Assembly: GCF_001653235.2 (NCBI RefSeq)
Contig: NC_035790.1
Span: 4,898,001-4,962,000, forward strand
Source of the DNA: Pochonia chlamydosporia 170
Taxonomy: Eukaryota; Ascomycota; Sordariomycetes; Hypocreales; Clavicipitaceae
Length of the DNA: 64,000 nt
Reading direction: 5' to 3'
The notes beneath the pieces are model-generated. The model did not search any database and was not told the origin of the DNA. It saw nothing but the letters and a program-made list of their open reading frames with translations. This document shows, piece by piece, positions 44,801 through 56,161 of this stretch. Each line of letters begins with the position of its first letter. The first letter of the stretch is position 1. The position numbers and the translations under genes were made by a program.

Positions 44801-45365
44801 GAGCGGCTGCATTGTCTTCAAGTGCATAAGCCTGTGTGCCGCCCGCTCCATAGTCAATGTTGGTAGCATAGTCAGACGAATTGCCTAAACTAATCGATGG
44901 CTTGTTTTGTACGGGCGACTGATCGAATACAGCATCATCAGTGACAGCATGATACACATCCGTATCCAAGGGCTGTGGAACGGTTCTACTAGCTCGTTGT
45001 TGGAAACTGGGAGGTCTTGACTTTCTCTGTGCCGGTTCCTGCTGCGACCTAGGTTTTATAGGCTGGTGCATGCTCGAGCGAAGTTGATCTCGTGAGGATA
45101 CCGATCGCAAGGGGCTGTCCCTACCAGTAGCGCCGCTTATGCTATTGCGAAGATGATCCCGCGATGCGGTTGCCCGCAACTTGGTCGGATTGAGCTCTCC
45201 AGCGCCGACATTTCCTCCGCCAAGGCTGTCTCTAGAGGCTTTTGGGCGAATTGGTGTTGCCGTCGAGGTTGAGGTCGAGGGTGTAGGTTTTGGGATACTC
45301 GATCGGGGGACTGGGAGTCGAGACAGGCGGGGAATGCCACTTGGGCGATCTCGAGGGCTATCCAT
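41861..45365 (-). CDS. Leucine-rich-repeat protein with long disordered N-terminus
   Basis: Two exons: 45365-43557 and 43504-41861. The 52-bp intron (GTAAGT to CTAG) joins SLNL to SSNKLENASLE in phase inside one repeat. The protein is 1,150 aa. The longer open frame begins at a TTG, so the ATG at 45365 (MDSPRDRPSGIPRLSRLP) is chosen. Residues 1-500 are Ser/Pro/Arg-rich and disordered (many RPSS and TPRR motifs). From about 500 there are LRRs of the 22-23 residue type (LETLDLHGNLLTHVPLGF, LRILNLNENKIESLPFES, LLTLTVDENHIASIPDSF). An acidic linker (about 840-880) follows, then a second LRR block to the C-terminus. The arrangement resembles fungal LRRC40-like cytosolic LRR proteins. No kinase, cyclase or phosphatase domain is present, so a binding scaffold is likely (inference). 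Confidence 0.9.
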
Positions 45366-46411
45366 TCGAACCTCAAAACGCGCCAAAGGAGGAACAGAAG
45401 TGTCGATCGGACCTCAGAGTGAGGCTATTCAAAGCGCGTCGTACACTGTCTGAAGCTCGTTGGGGTGGAATTTGCGGTGGGAGTCAACAGAGTCAACGGT
45501 TACGTGCAACTTGTGGAAGTGCACGCAGCGGCTGTCGCGGCAACGAAAGTAAACAAAGACCGATAATCACAGGCAGCGATGAAATATCTGCAAATTCACC
45601 GGTTGTTGCAGAGTCAGATCGGATGAAAAAGCTGGGCCCTGTCTCGAGTCACTCGAAAATAATCAGACGAACAGGAGGGAGGCATTGGATGCTGATTTTC
45701 GGGATGGTTGATAGATTGCATGCTCAACTGGCCTGCCCTGTCTGGTCTGCTGGCCCGTCCCTCATGCGGGCACTAGTCGAGTCCAATCCCAGGTTTTGGT
45801 TGACCACCGATCTGAACCCTTGTCAGGGGTCATTTGGAAAAGCAACCCAGCTGGCCGGATCAATCTCGCTTTGGATAGAGAGAGGCATGGCAGGTCTTTA
45901 TTTCGATTTATTGATGAAAGTGGAAATTAAAACAAAGACTTCTCTACCGGCAACTTGGCCATGTGGCTTCTGTATTGTTCTTGAACCCACCTTCATTCCA
46001 GAATTTGACTTTGAGAATATGGAGGTTCTAATTAATCCCTGAGTGTTATCAAGTAGTTTCCAACTGGCTGGTCCACTGGCTCACCTGTTGAGAGGCAGGT
46101 GGCTTGCTAGGTAATCCCCAGCTTATTACAACAGCATCTCCAGTCGGCATGATCCGACCCGAGTCATTGATCAACTACCGGCATCGTCATAGGCTGCTCA
46201 TCAGCTGGACGACAATTGCCGTAAATGATTTCATTGTGAGTATACGTGCTTCATCGAGATTTTGATGTCACTTTTGGCCAAAGATTCCAAAGGGACTATA
46301 TCCGACCGGCATATGCTATGTCCCTACTATTCCACAGCTCAGGCTTAGCATGCCTGTGCTTTAATTGCATAATTGCCCAACCACAAATACATCGAATAAC
46401 TTCTTCTGCCG
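45366..46411. other. Intergenic region
   Basis: Promoter of the LRR gene and 3' flank of the next minus-strand gene. The open frame at 45290-46042 is antisense to the LRR gene start and then random-like. Nothing else seen. Confidence 0.5.
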
Positions 46412-47032
46412 TCAACCAACAGTGACACGAACAGCCTCTGAACTGAAACCACCACTAAACACAGCAGGATCAGGCTGCACACCGCCCAACTTCACCTCCC
46501 CGATATCCTCCTTTCTCTTCGCCCAAACGGCCTGCCAATTTCCCGAAATCCTCACAGATACCTTGGAGACCGAGCCCAAGGCCTCTTCAACCCCAGACCC
46601 AGCAAGCACAACATCACTCGTTGCAGTCTTCCCCGGCGCAATGGGGATAAGAGCATCCGACGGCGGAGGCATAACCCTCCGCACCTGACGCTTCGGTAGA
46701 TTCAACGGCTTCGACGCGCCGTCTGGTGTGATTGTCACCAAGCCCAGGCTGAGTGCCATCACGTCAAGCGGGGAGTCGTATGACAGCACAGTGACCGCGT
46801 AGTCGTTCTTGTTGGTCACGGAGACTTGGACCGTGGCTGGCGAAGCGCTGGTCTGTTTGAGAGTCACCTCCAGCTTGGGTATCAGGTTGATGGAGGACCG
46901 GTCCGTCATTCTGACATAGCTTTTTGCGTGTGTTGTTGGACCAAGAGACATGCGGTAGGTCAAAATGAGTGCGACTATGAGGAGGATGCCGAGCGCGGCG
47001 CGTGAAACTGGGTGAGAGCGCAGAGAACTCAT
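46412..47032 (-). CDS. Membrane-anchored protein resembling a deuterolysin propeptide
   Basis: 206 aa from the ATG at 47032 (the open frame extends to a TTG seven codons earlier). A hydrophobic segment AALGILLIVALILTYRM (about 12-28) is a signal anchor or uncleaved signal. The lumenal or extracellular part contains LEVTLKQTSASPATVQVSVTN, then NDYAVTVLSYDSPLDVMAL, LPKRQVRRVMPPP and IPIAPGKTATSDVVL. The order (strand, NxxD/Y-V-x-V-L-x-Y-D-S-P-L-D, then an R-R-V step, then a P/G-K-T strand) recalls the propeptide of fungal M35 deuterolysins. There is no HExxH or GTxxxxYG protease part downstream, so if related it is a stand-alone propeptide-like domain. It could act as an inhibitor or chaperone of a protease, which is speculative. 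Length is complete, stop present. Confidence 0.7.
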   Translation of the reverse strand: MSSLRSHPVSRAALGILLIVALILTYRMSLGPTTHAKSYVRMTDRSSINLIPKLEVTLKQTSASPATVQVSVTNKNDYAVTVLSYDSPLDVMALSLGLVTITPDGASKPLNLPKRQVRRVMPPPSDALIPIAPGKTATSDVVLAGSGVEEALGSVSKVSVRISGNWQAVWAKRKEDIGEVKLGGVQPDPAVFSGGFSSEAVRVTVG

Positions 47033-48255
47033 GGGTTGTTTGTATTGCTTCAAGTGTCGTGTTCTATGAGGTGAAGTGGCCGGAGTTTCTGAATAATGCG
47101 CAGAGAGTTTTGCGGAAATGGGCTCCTAAAGCGGGATGAAGTTGTGTAAGTGGAAACTCCATGACATGCGGTCCAACGACCACTATTTAAGAAAGTTGTA
47201 CAGGCCTTATAGTGGCTAAATCCAGGAACACACATCCATGAGAGCATGGATACTTTCGAGGCAGCAGCTTTATTTCTCCAAACCATGTTCCTCGGCATAT
47301 GATGAGATGTCGCACGGGCATGGTGGGGGATACATACGAGCACCCAATGGATGCTATCCGCCATCCCAGAAAGGAAGGCCAGAATGAAAGTAGAAAGTGA
47401 TAGAGACAAGAGGCAACGTGGACTGATTGATCACTTCTCACGCACAGAGCAAGCAAGCATATCGACTGAATGCCAAAGTTGTGTATGCCGCCTGTCGTCA
47501 TCGTGGCAACAAACAGCTCTGGTAGAAACATGGGCTTTTGGAAGCTGCAGTCTTATTGAAACGCACCTTCCCGATAATAAGAGACGATGAGCCGTTTCAA
47601 TCTTCTTAGGTAGAACGGTTGAGCTTTAAATTAGGCATCCCTACAACCCTTTTGTCTGCCAGTGTAGCAAATGACCTGTCAATATTTTGCCTCCTAGACA
47701 TACCAGCTTGAAAACCGCGCACCGTTGGCTTGAATATTCAGGCAAAGGCCATGTTTCGTGCGACAGTGCATCGTGTAAGATGTCTCAAAAAGTCCGTGCA
47801 GTACAATCTCGAATCGGGCTCGTCATAGCCGTGATATTTACCACCAGGACTTACGTATCACGACACTCTACCATCATGACCAAGCGGCTTGACGAATACC
47901 CCAAACGGCTTGATGTTTGTCTTCATTGCATGAAACGTTCCAGATGCAATTTACTGTACGTAGTCATTTCGTATAGCTATCCATGTGGACGGCGCTCCCA
48001 CCTACCGAGCGTTTTCGTCCCGTACAGCACCAAGATTTTAGGAGAAATTAGCTTAACAAACCAAAGTGAACAGAATAAGGCTACCCACAGTCTTCAATAC
48101 AGAAGCCAGATAGCTATCTGAGTGTCACAGCTACAACACGTAAGAGGGGTATAAAGAATAGTCCGCATATCGTGTCTGCCACGCAGCCCGTCCCAAGACT
48201 GCAATCACATCCTTCCAGGCTGCAACTCACGACTACATGTAGCTTATCAAGCACC
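47033..48255. other. Intergenic region
   Basis: No coding frame with support. Marks the left edge of the AT-richer, gene-poor segment that runs to about 52 kb. Confidence 0.45.
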
Positions 48256-48860
48256 CTACACTTCGCACGGCGACTTAACTGCCCGCCAATCATCAAGATC
48301 AGCGCCGTTTCCGTCTCCGTAGCGGGACTGCTGCTCCTCGCATTACCGTGCCCACCACTTCTCAAATGCAGAACGATGGTACAGCTCCGTCGGCGCACCT
48401 GCTCCCTCTCCAAAGAGATCCAGAATGTAGTCACAGTACATCCACACGCCCTCAAGATGCTCCAGGAGTAATGGCTTCTTGTCTTTGCGGGCGACGAGAA
48501 CAGTGCCAACACCTGACTGCCGATGGGAGGCTCGAAACCACTAACAGGTTCTATGTTGAGATACTTCGCGATCTGATTGTCGAGATCAGCCCTTTTGGCA
48601 AGCTATGATGCCCATTCGGTGGAAAACGAGCGGGATGCCGATGAGCCCTGGTACAGGAGACACCTCTTGCGAGAAGACTATATGGCTGGCGTGGATGTCG
48701 GTGGCAGACCACAGTGGGAGACTGCGTTTCTCGCCATCGCAGCGGACGATGACGGCTTGGATGGTCTCGGAGGTGTTCTGTGGTTGCGCTGAGACGGATG
48801 GTGTAGGCTGTGAAGTCGTAGAATCGGCTATTAAGTTCAGTCTTCTCTTCCCTTTAGATA
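48256..48860 (-). pseudogene. Decayed gene of a conserved-looking fungal protein
   Basis: Coding-like sequence is spread over three frames. Segment A (about 48850-48589): TIQAVIVRCDGEKRSLPLW, then HIVFSQEVSPVPGLIGIPLV and FHRMGIIACQKG, ending at TGA 48588-48586. Segment B, in another frame (about 48592-48510): ADLDNQIAKYLNIEPVSGFE. Segment C (about 48510-48256): VGTVLVARKDKKPLLLEHLE, then GVWMYCDYILDLFG, FEKWWAR, an in-frame TAA at 48345-48343, CEEQQSRYGDGNGADLDDWR, ending at TAG 48256. No ATG opens segment A. At least two frameshifts and one nonsense codon break it. The segments follow one another without gaps, as in a recently inactivated single gene. It recalls widespread fungal hypothetical proteins ending near DDWRAVKSP; function unknown. 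Sequencing error alone is unlikely given three lesions and the missing start. Confidence 0.7.
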
Positions 48861-50241
48861 GGGAATTCCATCTTTAATTTCTGTGTGAATGAATGATGTC
48901 TATGGTTGTTGGTGATGATACATGACCTCATTTGACTTGATGCCCAAAGAGTGCCTAACCTGGTAGATCAATCTGTACTTGTCGGTGCCGCACTACTACC
49001 CGTTTTTTCAATCTTGGTATAGACTTTACTTGCTGCAGTTGAGTTTTTTTCTTCGCGCAAATGTTAAGAAAAACCTTGAACAGATTTTCAGAGAAGGAAA
49101 AGTCGGGCAATTCTCATCGGATCACAGCCATGCAGAGCCATTGGCGTTGCAACTCTGGGGCTAGATTGCCGCAAGCTCGGCGTACATTTGTGCACTTACA
49201 CAAGCCTCGCTGCAACACCTCAAATGGCGTTCAAATCAGCTGCAGGCATGCAAGGCGAATATTTAGATTTTTTTCCGGAGAACATGTTCTCGATCGGACC
49301 TACCGCCCTGCTTTGACCTTGATGTGACCCGGAGAAGCCGACTGGACAAAGTGCAGATTCACGGCTATGCAACGACTCCCCAGGCTGCAAGTCCTAGATT
49401 GGGCATACATAAAACATGCCCAAAATGAAAAAAAAAATACCCCGTTCAGGCTACTAAGATGTAACATAAAACGATCGAAATAATGCCCAACGGCAATCGC
49501 ACGACATACCGGCTGCATAATATTATTATGTACACTTGTTGCTTCCGGTTGAGCCTCTTTCTCTCAAAAAGAATATGGGTGGGGTGGCACTTTCAGTACA
49601 GAAGAGTACCTGAATCACGCTTATGACTTGCTGTATTTAAAGTATTGTTTAGTAGCTGCAGGTATATAGCCAGTACCACGGACCCATAGGATACATGATC
49701 ATGATTAAGAGGCGCTCCTATTGCTTTATGCATAATCAGCTCCATAGCAGGACTGAAATGAGGTGTCGTGGGAAGACCAAGTTGAGACCGCCCATAGGGT
49801 CTCCCTTAGAAGGTCAGAACCGGTGGCGGAAAGCAGATTGCAGATGCTTAAATGGCGCCAAATAGTGTAGGCGAAACAACACTTAGGCAGGATGTCCTCA
49901 GACAACTATGCGTCACGTTCGACAATTACATTCCATCTCATTAGAGCACTCGAGTCTGCTATAACATAATCGTCGCTTGTTTCAGCCGGACCGTTCCAGT
50001 TCAACAGCAACTCTACCCGGTGAATCAATTGTTGGCATAGAGGTCTCACTACTCTCTGCCGTGTTCCCAACAACTACTAGCATACCTAAGCTATTGCATT
50101 ACTACGGAGTATAAATCTCCCAACTTCCCCGGCATCGTTGCCCTTTCGGCTTTTGTTGAGCCTTATACACTACTCTATAATAGAAATAAGAGAAATCACT
50201 ACAACGCTTATCCACAGCACCTACTACGCAAACTCAACAAA
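48861..50241. other. AT-rich non-coding region
   Basis: Contains A/T runs, a TACGGAGTA copy at 50103-50111 and the promoter of the secreted-protein gene. No transposon protein recognised. Confidence 0.45.
50176..50183 (+). promoter_or_regulatory. TATA box of the small secreted protein gene
   Basis: TATAATAG lies 66 bp upstream of the ATG at 50242, the usual distance in filamentous fungi, followed by an A/C-rich leader ending CAACAAAATG. Confidence 0.5.
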
Positions 50242-50674
50242 ATGAAGTTCATCTATATTATTGCGCTCCTAACGCCAGCCATCTTCGCCGCTAAGCAGTC
50301 TATGGAGGCGGAAGATATTGCTAAAGTAGATGCTCTTGAACAACTGATTAAGAAATCTGTAAGAATCGAATTCTATATATAGGACACACACACACACACA
50401 CATATATATATAAATATATATCGCATGCTAACAAAATGATGAAACTTTCTATTAGTGCCCCGAGTTGTCTCCTCAGTGCCTTGCCATAGCGCAAAACCTC
50501 CTCAACCGTGCAAAGAAGAACGGTGCGGGCTTACACGGAGCTGCCGGCGCGGCTGCTATGAAGTATACTGAAAATATTGCTGCCAATCTGAATTGTGTTC
50601 AAGGCCTCAAGGCGTGTGCCAAGAAGATTGCCCCTGCCTTTGCCGCCGCGCATGGTCCGGCTCATCCAATGTAA
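50242..50674 (+). CDS. Small secreted protein with two CX6C pairs (candidate effector)
   Basis: Two exons: 50242-50358 and 50456-50674. The protein is 111 aa. The 97-bp intron (GTAAGA, branch GCTAAC, TATTAG) separates codons exactly before the first cysteine. A signal peptide is clear: MKFIYIIALLTPAIFA, then AKQSMEAEDIAKV. The mature protein has only four cysteines, at 40, 47, 86 and 93, arranged C-x6-C, 38 residues, C-x6-C. Between them are Ala-rich, amphipathic, probably helical stretches (LAIAQNLLNRAKKNGAG and GAAAMKYTENIAANLNC). The tail is AAAHGPAHPM. No known family. Size, secretion and paired cysteines fit effector or hydrophobin-unrelated cell-surface proteins. It stands alone in AT-rich DNA beside a pseudogene. 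Confidence 0.75.
50384..50421. repeat. CA/TA microsatellite inside the intron
   Basis: About nine AC/CA dinucleotides (50384-50402) followed by an imperfect (TA)n tract to 50421, between donor and branch site of the secreted-protein intron. Confidence 0.9.
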
Positions 50675-53312
50675 GAGGGACCAGGACTCAGTATTCGGGG
50701 ATGTTTTTCTACCGAAGGGGGCAGAGCCACGCTGTGGGTTAGCGTATAGTTAGGAGCAATTTAATTCAATGTTGATTTCCAGCTCCATTCGCAGGCATTC
50801 ATCGTCGTGCATGCCCCTGGCGGCCCGTGCTAAGGGTTATTTTAGTAATTTTAACCCCGGTTTACTTCCATGCCTGTGTATTTCGCCTTATCATCTATTT
50901 GCTTTTAACTTTAGTTAGCACCTAACAGTGATGTCACTTAGCATGATATCGATTTGGGCTAAAGTACAACTTGTGACTTAACAGGCGCTATCCCCGGCTA
51001 ATACTTGTGCTGTGCAATTTTACATGTATTAATAGAAGCTAGAAAGCACTTTGCTTGGCAGTCATATTTCACCTTGGCCGGTAATGTAAGACAATATCTG
51101 AGCCTCCGAGATGATCATTATATATCATAAATCATAGGCATGGCGACTAGAAACAATAATGAGATATATCTCAAGTTTGTGTTAGAAATCTCATACACTA
51201 CTCTCCACTAGCCGGGATGGAGAACAGGTAAGCAAGTCAGAGGCGTTGGGCACGCCAAATTTAACGCGCCTATCGCTTCGTGTAACACATCCATAGCACA
51301 GCAAGATAAGTTGTAGCATAAATATTAAAATGAATCTATAAAAGTGCTTACAGAATACTAAGTATATATTTTACTTGAGGCATAGTACTGTAGTTACGGT
51401 AGTACCATAGGAAATGTTGACAGCCAGCCTGAGATTCATAGGCCGCCAAGTCGCCAGTTACTACGATTGCGCGGGTCTGTTATGTACCGTGCTACGGTTG
51501 GGCAGGTTCATAACGGCCAAGGGATAGTGCGAAGAATGGATCGACTGCTAAATATCACGTTGTTATATCAATGGAATGTAACTGTGAAACAAATTGAAGT
51601 GTAAAACATAAAGCACATCTCGACAGGCGGGGTATACATGATGCTATGCAAGGACGCGCACTGTGTTGTTTTATTCGGGCAGCATTTGTCTGGTGTGGCG
51701 CCTTGGATAACGCCTGAGTTCGAAAGTAAACCGTGCGAGTATCTCGGAATCAACACTATGTGTGTCTCAATTTTTTTGGAAGGGAGTTTCCGAGAGAGGA
51801 AGCAACAAGTGCACATAATAATATTTCCCTGGTTCAAGAGTAAAGCGGATATTCTGGTCAACTCTCAAGCTGGGAATGCCACAAAGGCGTCCGCCGGTTC
51901 AGTTTGACTGGTTCCATATCAACAAGGTTTCGCCCGAGCCCACAAATGGATGGACGATGGACAATACAATGCTCCTGTTGAACGGCAGTCTCCACTTGAT
52001 GAGAAGGTGAGGGCCGCGCCGGAAACTCTAAAGCCACTGACTGGCGAGACGACAAGTTGACTCTTTCAGGTTGCTGATGATGGGAGGAATCTATTACAGG
52101 AAGCGACTCAAAGGTGGCGTTTGGTGCTTCATCGTCCTTTGAGACAGACCAGGCCGCCCGGGGGAACAGCAACAAAGAGAGATAACGGGAAATAGGTCAG
52201 GTCTGGTCTGTGTCGACAGCGGTTTTGTTGCAACCTTGTACCCTGTCGTGCTGGTGTTGCACATGAAAGATGAAAGATGCATCTTGGGCCAAGATCCACC
52301 TCAGGCCTCGAGACGGGATCCCAACTGGACCGGGATCGATCTGGGCGAAGCAAGGCAAAGCAAGGCAAAGCAGAGCAAAGCAAGCAAAGAGAATATGGAG
52401 GATGTGGAGTCGACCAGCGGCGATTCCTAGAAAAGCTCTTTGGGTCATCGAGGCGGAGGAATCTCGTATCGTCCCATCTGTACAAATACAAATACGTTAC
52501 GACGCTCGCTCCAACCAGGCTGGGCTGCGACTGATCCGGCCGTTTGCCTCAGCGGATGTGTAACCTTGACTCCTTTCCTTTGACGTGCGTGCACCTTTCC
52601 AAGCCTTGCTCTCTGCCTCGAGGCCGGCTGCAGGTCATCCGGCACTGGGCTGTCAACAGAAAGGCCAGGCAACTTGGCATTTGAAAGCGTCTAGCCCATC
52701 CGTCTCTTGTCACAACTTGCAACATTTGAACGTCTGGTGCCTTCACCGCAAGGTCCAACTGCCTCGTTCCAGGGTCACGAGCAGTGCCGTTCTGGGGCTT
52801 GTATTGGTGGCTGCCGCTCATCTGCCGCTCAAACCTGGAACATCCCATGCGCATTGCATCAAATTGCATCCAAGGAAATCCACCAGACAGTCCTCGAGGA
52901 GCACAGCACCCACCTGCGAACCAGCCGACCTGAGCTGAACCGACCGAGACGGTTCCAGTCCAGTCCCAGTCCCAGTCCCATCCGACGCCAGACCAACGAT
53001 AATCGAGCTCGAGTCAAGCGGGGTGCGGCTTGGTCCAACAACGTCATCGCCCACCTCCAAGTCGAACCGTTTCGTCCGTTGCCCACGTCGTCACTGTGCT
53101 TTGCATCAGAAAGTTTTACTGCTTCGCTTTCATTCCGCAGCTTATCGTCGCATCTTATTTCATCGCGCTCGTGGCCCCCTTTGTTCTAAATCCTGCAATA
53201 TTCTCACGACCGACACTTCCACTTGCTTGTCGTCACTGTTCCTCACCCCACCTCGCTTCACCCTTCAGCTACAGCACAGCCACCAATCAGTGCCAGAGCA
53301 GAGAAAATTACC
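50675..53312. other. 2.6-kb non-coding region
   Basis: Left part (to about 51.9 kb) is AT-rich without coding frames. Right part is the promoter and leader of the DUF8035 gene, with a 10-bp purine repeat at 52351, a CCCAGT array at about 52956-52982, and a C/T-rich leader. The overlapping frames at 52129-53189 are by-products of these repeats. Confidence 0.45.
52351..52389. repeat. Degenerate tandem repeat, 10-bp CAAGGCAAAG unit
   Basis: Two exact CAAGGCAAAG units, then CAGAGCAAAG and CAAGCAAAG. Purine-rich on the plus strand. Confidence 0.85.
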
Positions 53313-54879
53313 ATGGGAACTGAGCGCTGGGACCGTGACCGTGTGTATGAGCGGGATCGCTTCGAAGATGATAAATACTACATGAGAGGTGGTAGGGGCC
53401 GGGAACAATCCGAAGATCGATATGACAGACGTCGCTTCTATGAGGATGACTTTGTGCGGGACCGACGGTACCATGATGACGACCTCCGATACGAACCCAG
53501 AAGAGAGCCCGCTCGACATCCAGAAATCGATCGCCGTGTGGTCATGGAGAAGGAGAGAGACCGAGATTACTATCGGGATAACTCTCCTCGTAGACCTGCT
53601 TTTCTCCGACGACAATCATCCCTTGACACCTATGATCGCCGTCCCATTCGTCACGTCCTAGATCAGCGTGAAGAGTATCCGCCTCCAGCCAGGCGAGAGG
53701 ATATATTCAGGGACGAATACCGGGCTCCAGCTTATACGCCTATTCCCATTCCAAGGGCCAGGGGTCTTCCACCGCCTGGGCGACGAGATGACCGATACTA
53801 CGACGACTATCGCCCAGAGTCGGAGTACCATCCGGATGATGATTATCGACACATGCCGGAGCGTATTAGAGAGCGGGAAGTCATTAGAGAACGGGAGAAG
53901 CGTGACAGAAGCCGAGAGTCAAAGGCTACTCGGTCGCACACCCACCGTAGCAGCTCACGGTCATCCAGCTCTTCGTCCAGCAGTGCCGGGGGAGCCACTC
54001 TTCGTAGCGAATACCCAAAGAAGGGTAAAACCAAGATTCCCGCACGTCTGGTCTCCAAAAGGGCACTCATTGATCTCGGATATCCTTACGTCGAAGAGGT
54101 GAGGAATGAGTCTATTATCAGTGAAAGCTAACGCCAATACTGATACCTTTTATAACAGGATACCACCATTATCGTTCAGAAAGCCCTGGGCCAAGAAAAC
54201 ATCGATGTGCTGCTAAAATTGAGCGAAGAATATATCAAGGGTATGGACACGAGTTCTCCCTTCCAACCTCATCCGTGTGCTGACTGGCGTCATAGTTGAC
54301 CAAGAAGTCATCGCCGCCCGCTCTTCTGCCGGCGACATCATTGAGGAGCGGAGAAAGGAGACCTTTGTTGAGGCACCTATCCCACCACCTCCTCCACCTG
54401 TTGCTATTCCAGCACCGCCTCCCGCTCCCATCGTTGTTCCTCCCCCTGCTCCTGCTCCCGCTCCTGTTATTGTAGAAGCAGGCCCTCGCGGTTCGGGACA
54501 CATCGACGTTGTCGACCGAACTGTCATTCGTGAATCGTCGCCGTCGCGAAGCTCTAGTAGCTGGGATTCCGGCCACCATCATCACCACAGACATCACCAC
54601 CACCATGAGGACGGTGCACTTGTCGTCGTGCCTCGTTCACGATCTCGCTCTCGGAGCCGTCGTGAAATTCGGGCAGAGATTAAAGCACTAGAGCGGGAAC
54701 TGGTGCACCGACCACGGGGTGAAGTCGAACGCGAAGTCGTACGGACCGAGAGATTGCCAGATGGACAGCTTGTGGTTTACGAAGAGGAAGTGGAAAGGAC
54801 AGTTGCGCATCCTAAACCTCCCAGGATTGAGAAGGACAAGAAAGGTAGGATGTCCATCAGCGTACCGAAATATCGATGA
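53313..54879 (+). CDS. DUF8035-type fungal protein, Arg/Asp/Tyr-rich
   Basis: Three exons: 53313-54098, 54159-54240 and 54296-54879. The protein is 483 aa. Introns are 60 and 55 bp with consistent phases. Residues 1-225 are extremely rich in Arg, Asp, Glu and Tyr (MGTERWDRDRVYERDRFEDD), then an RSSSRSSSSSSSS run. The conserved core is KTKIPARLVSKRALIDLGYP (about 240-259), then VEEDTTIIVQKALGQENIDV and LLKLSEEYIKVDQEVIAARS, which matches the DUF8035 region of ascomycete proteins. After it come a Pro/Ala run, a His run (HHHHHRHHHHHED), an RS-repeat and a C-terminal charged helix plus RMSISVPKYR. The role is unknown; RD/RS-rich composition suggests RNA-related or condensate-forming behaviour (inference). 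Start context is TTACCATGG. Confidence 0.88.
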
Positions 54880-56161
54880 AGGTGCGCACGTTATTTGCAA
54901 CCTGCGTCAATCGCTAGGCCGAGCTTGCAGCTGACACGGTGCTGTGTAGGACCACCACCAGCTCTAATGCGAGCCATGCTGGGCACTCTGACCTAGGCGA
55001 GTCACTTGGGGCCACGGCCAAATTGAATGCCAAAAACTGAGAGGGAGTGATCACGCCGACCTGGAAAGGCGCAATTGTTTAGAGACCCTACTCTGGACTT
55101 ATCTGATGATAAGTCCTTAGCCGCAGGTATAAGCAGCGCGGGCATGGCGTCAGGCCAAGGGGTCAGAGGCGTTGCGGACTGTGTGTACTTGGTTTATGCG
55201 CGGCACTGAAAAGGAGGCTGACAAGAGACATGAAAGCTACTGCCGGGATCACGATGCCATGACTATGTATTGAATTGGATATTAAACTATTTCAAGTGTA
55301 AGAAGACTGTGCATAAGACCGCAATGGTGTTCCATGATCGCAGCAGCGAGACTTGGAACTCGTCCTTGTGTTTTTGACCCACGATGTGCTCCCTGAAATG
55401 TGCGTAGATTCCTGTTGATACGATGTGCGGTCATCCGAAGGACGGGAACAATAATGCGAGTCTTTCTGCAATCGGAGGACGACGCCAATCTGTCGAGGCA
55501 ATCACTTTCGCTGTAGCTATTTCTTGCCTTACTACCGCCTATTTGTATGTTAAACCACTTCGCAACTTAACAGGCATGGATAAGTGAGTAATCCTTCTAT
55601 AGGGCAAATTGTGCACAAATAGGTGAATGGTGATGGAATCTGGGCTCAGTTGTCTGACCGAATCAGGTATTGACGGTTCCTCATACTCACGCAACATGTG
55701 CTATCCTAGCTGTGATGCGCTACGTAATGAGACGAGCATTCATAACCATAAAATTGGCAAGCTGAGTTATTAAATGTGAATATCATGTGAAATCGGATGT
55801 TGGCAACAATAGTTTCCTGCAGTATACGGCTTTTGTTGTCAGCAAGTCGGTTAAACAGTATTAGTCGGAATGATTCCGACGAGTGAGGTTCCAGTCAGAT
55901 GCACCACCAACGACTGGACAAACTTCCCCAGACGCCACATTCTGGGCCGAGGAACGTTGGCCACGTCGGATAAATCCCGACAACCTTCAACCTTTGAAAA
56001 GAACTTGACTGCCACCATGGAAAACTCACAATAGCTTCACACAAAAGTGATGTCGACCTACAAATAAAGGCGACGCCAAGAGTCCTGTTTTCGCCTCATC
56101 TCCCCCTCTCACAGGCAGTCTCACTAGTTCTCCCCCACCACATTCATCCAACCTCAACACC
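54880..56161. other. Intergenic region
   Basis: 3' flank of the DUF8035 gene and promoter of the hydroxylase gene (C-rich leader ending CAACACCATGG). Nothing else supported. Confidence 0.5.

Noticed and set aside
49550..51900. Possible transposon relic
   Set aside because: AT-rich with short direct repeats but no terminal inverted repeats, target-site duplication or transposase motif that I can define.
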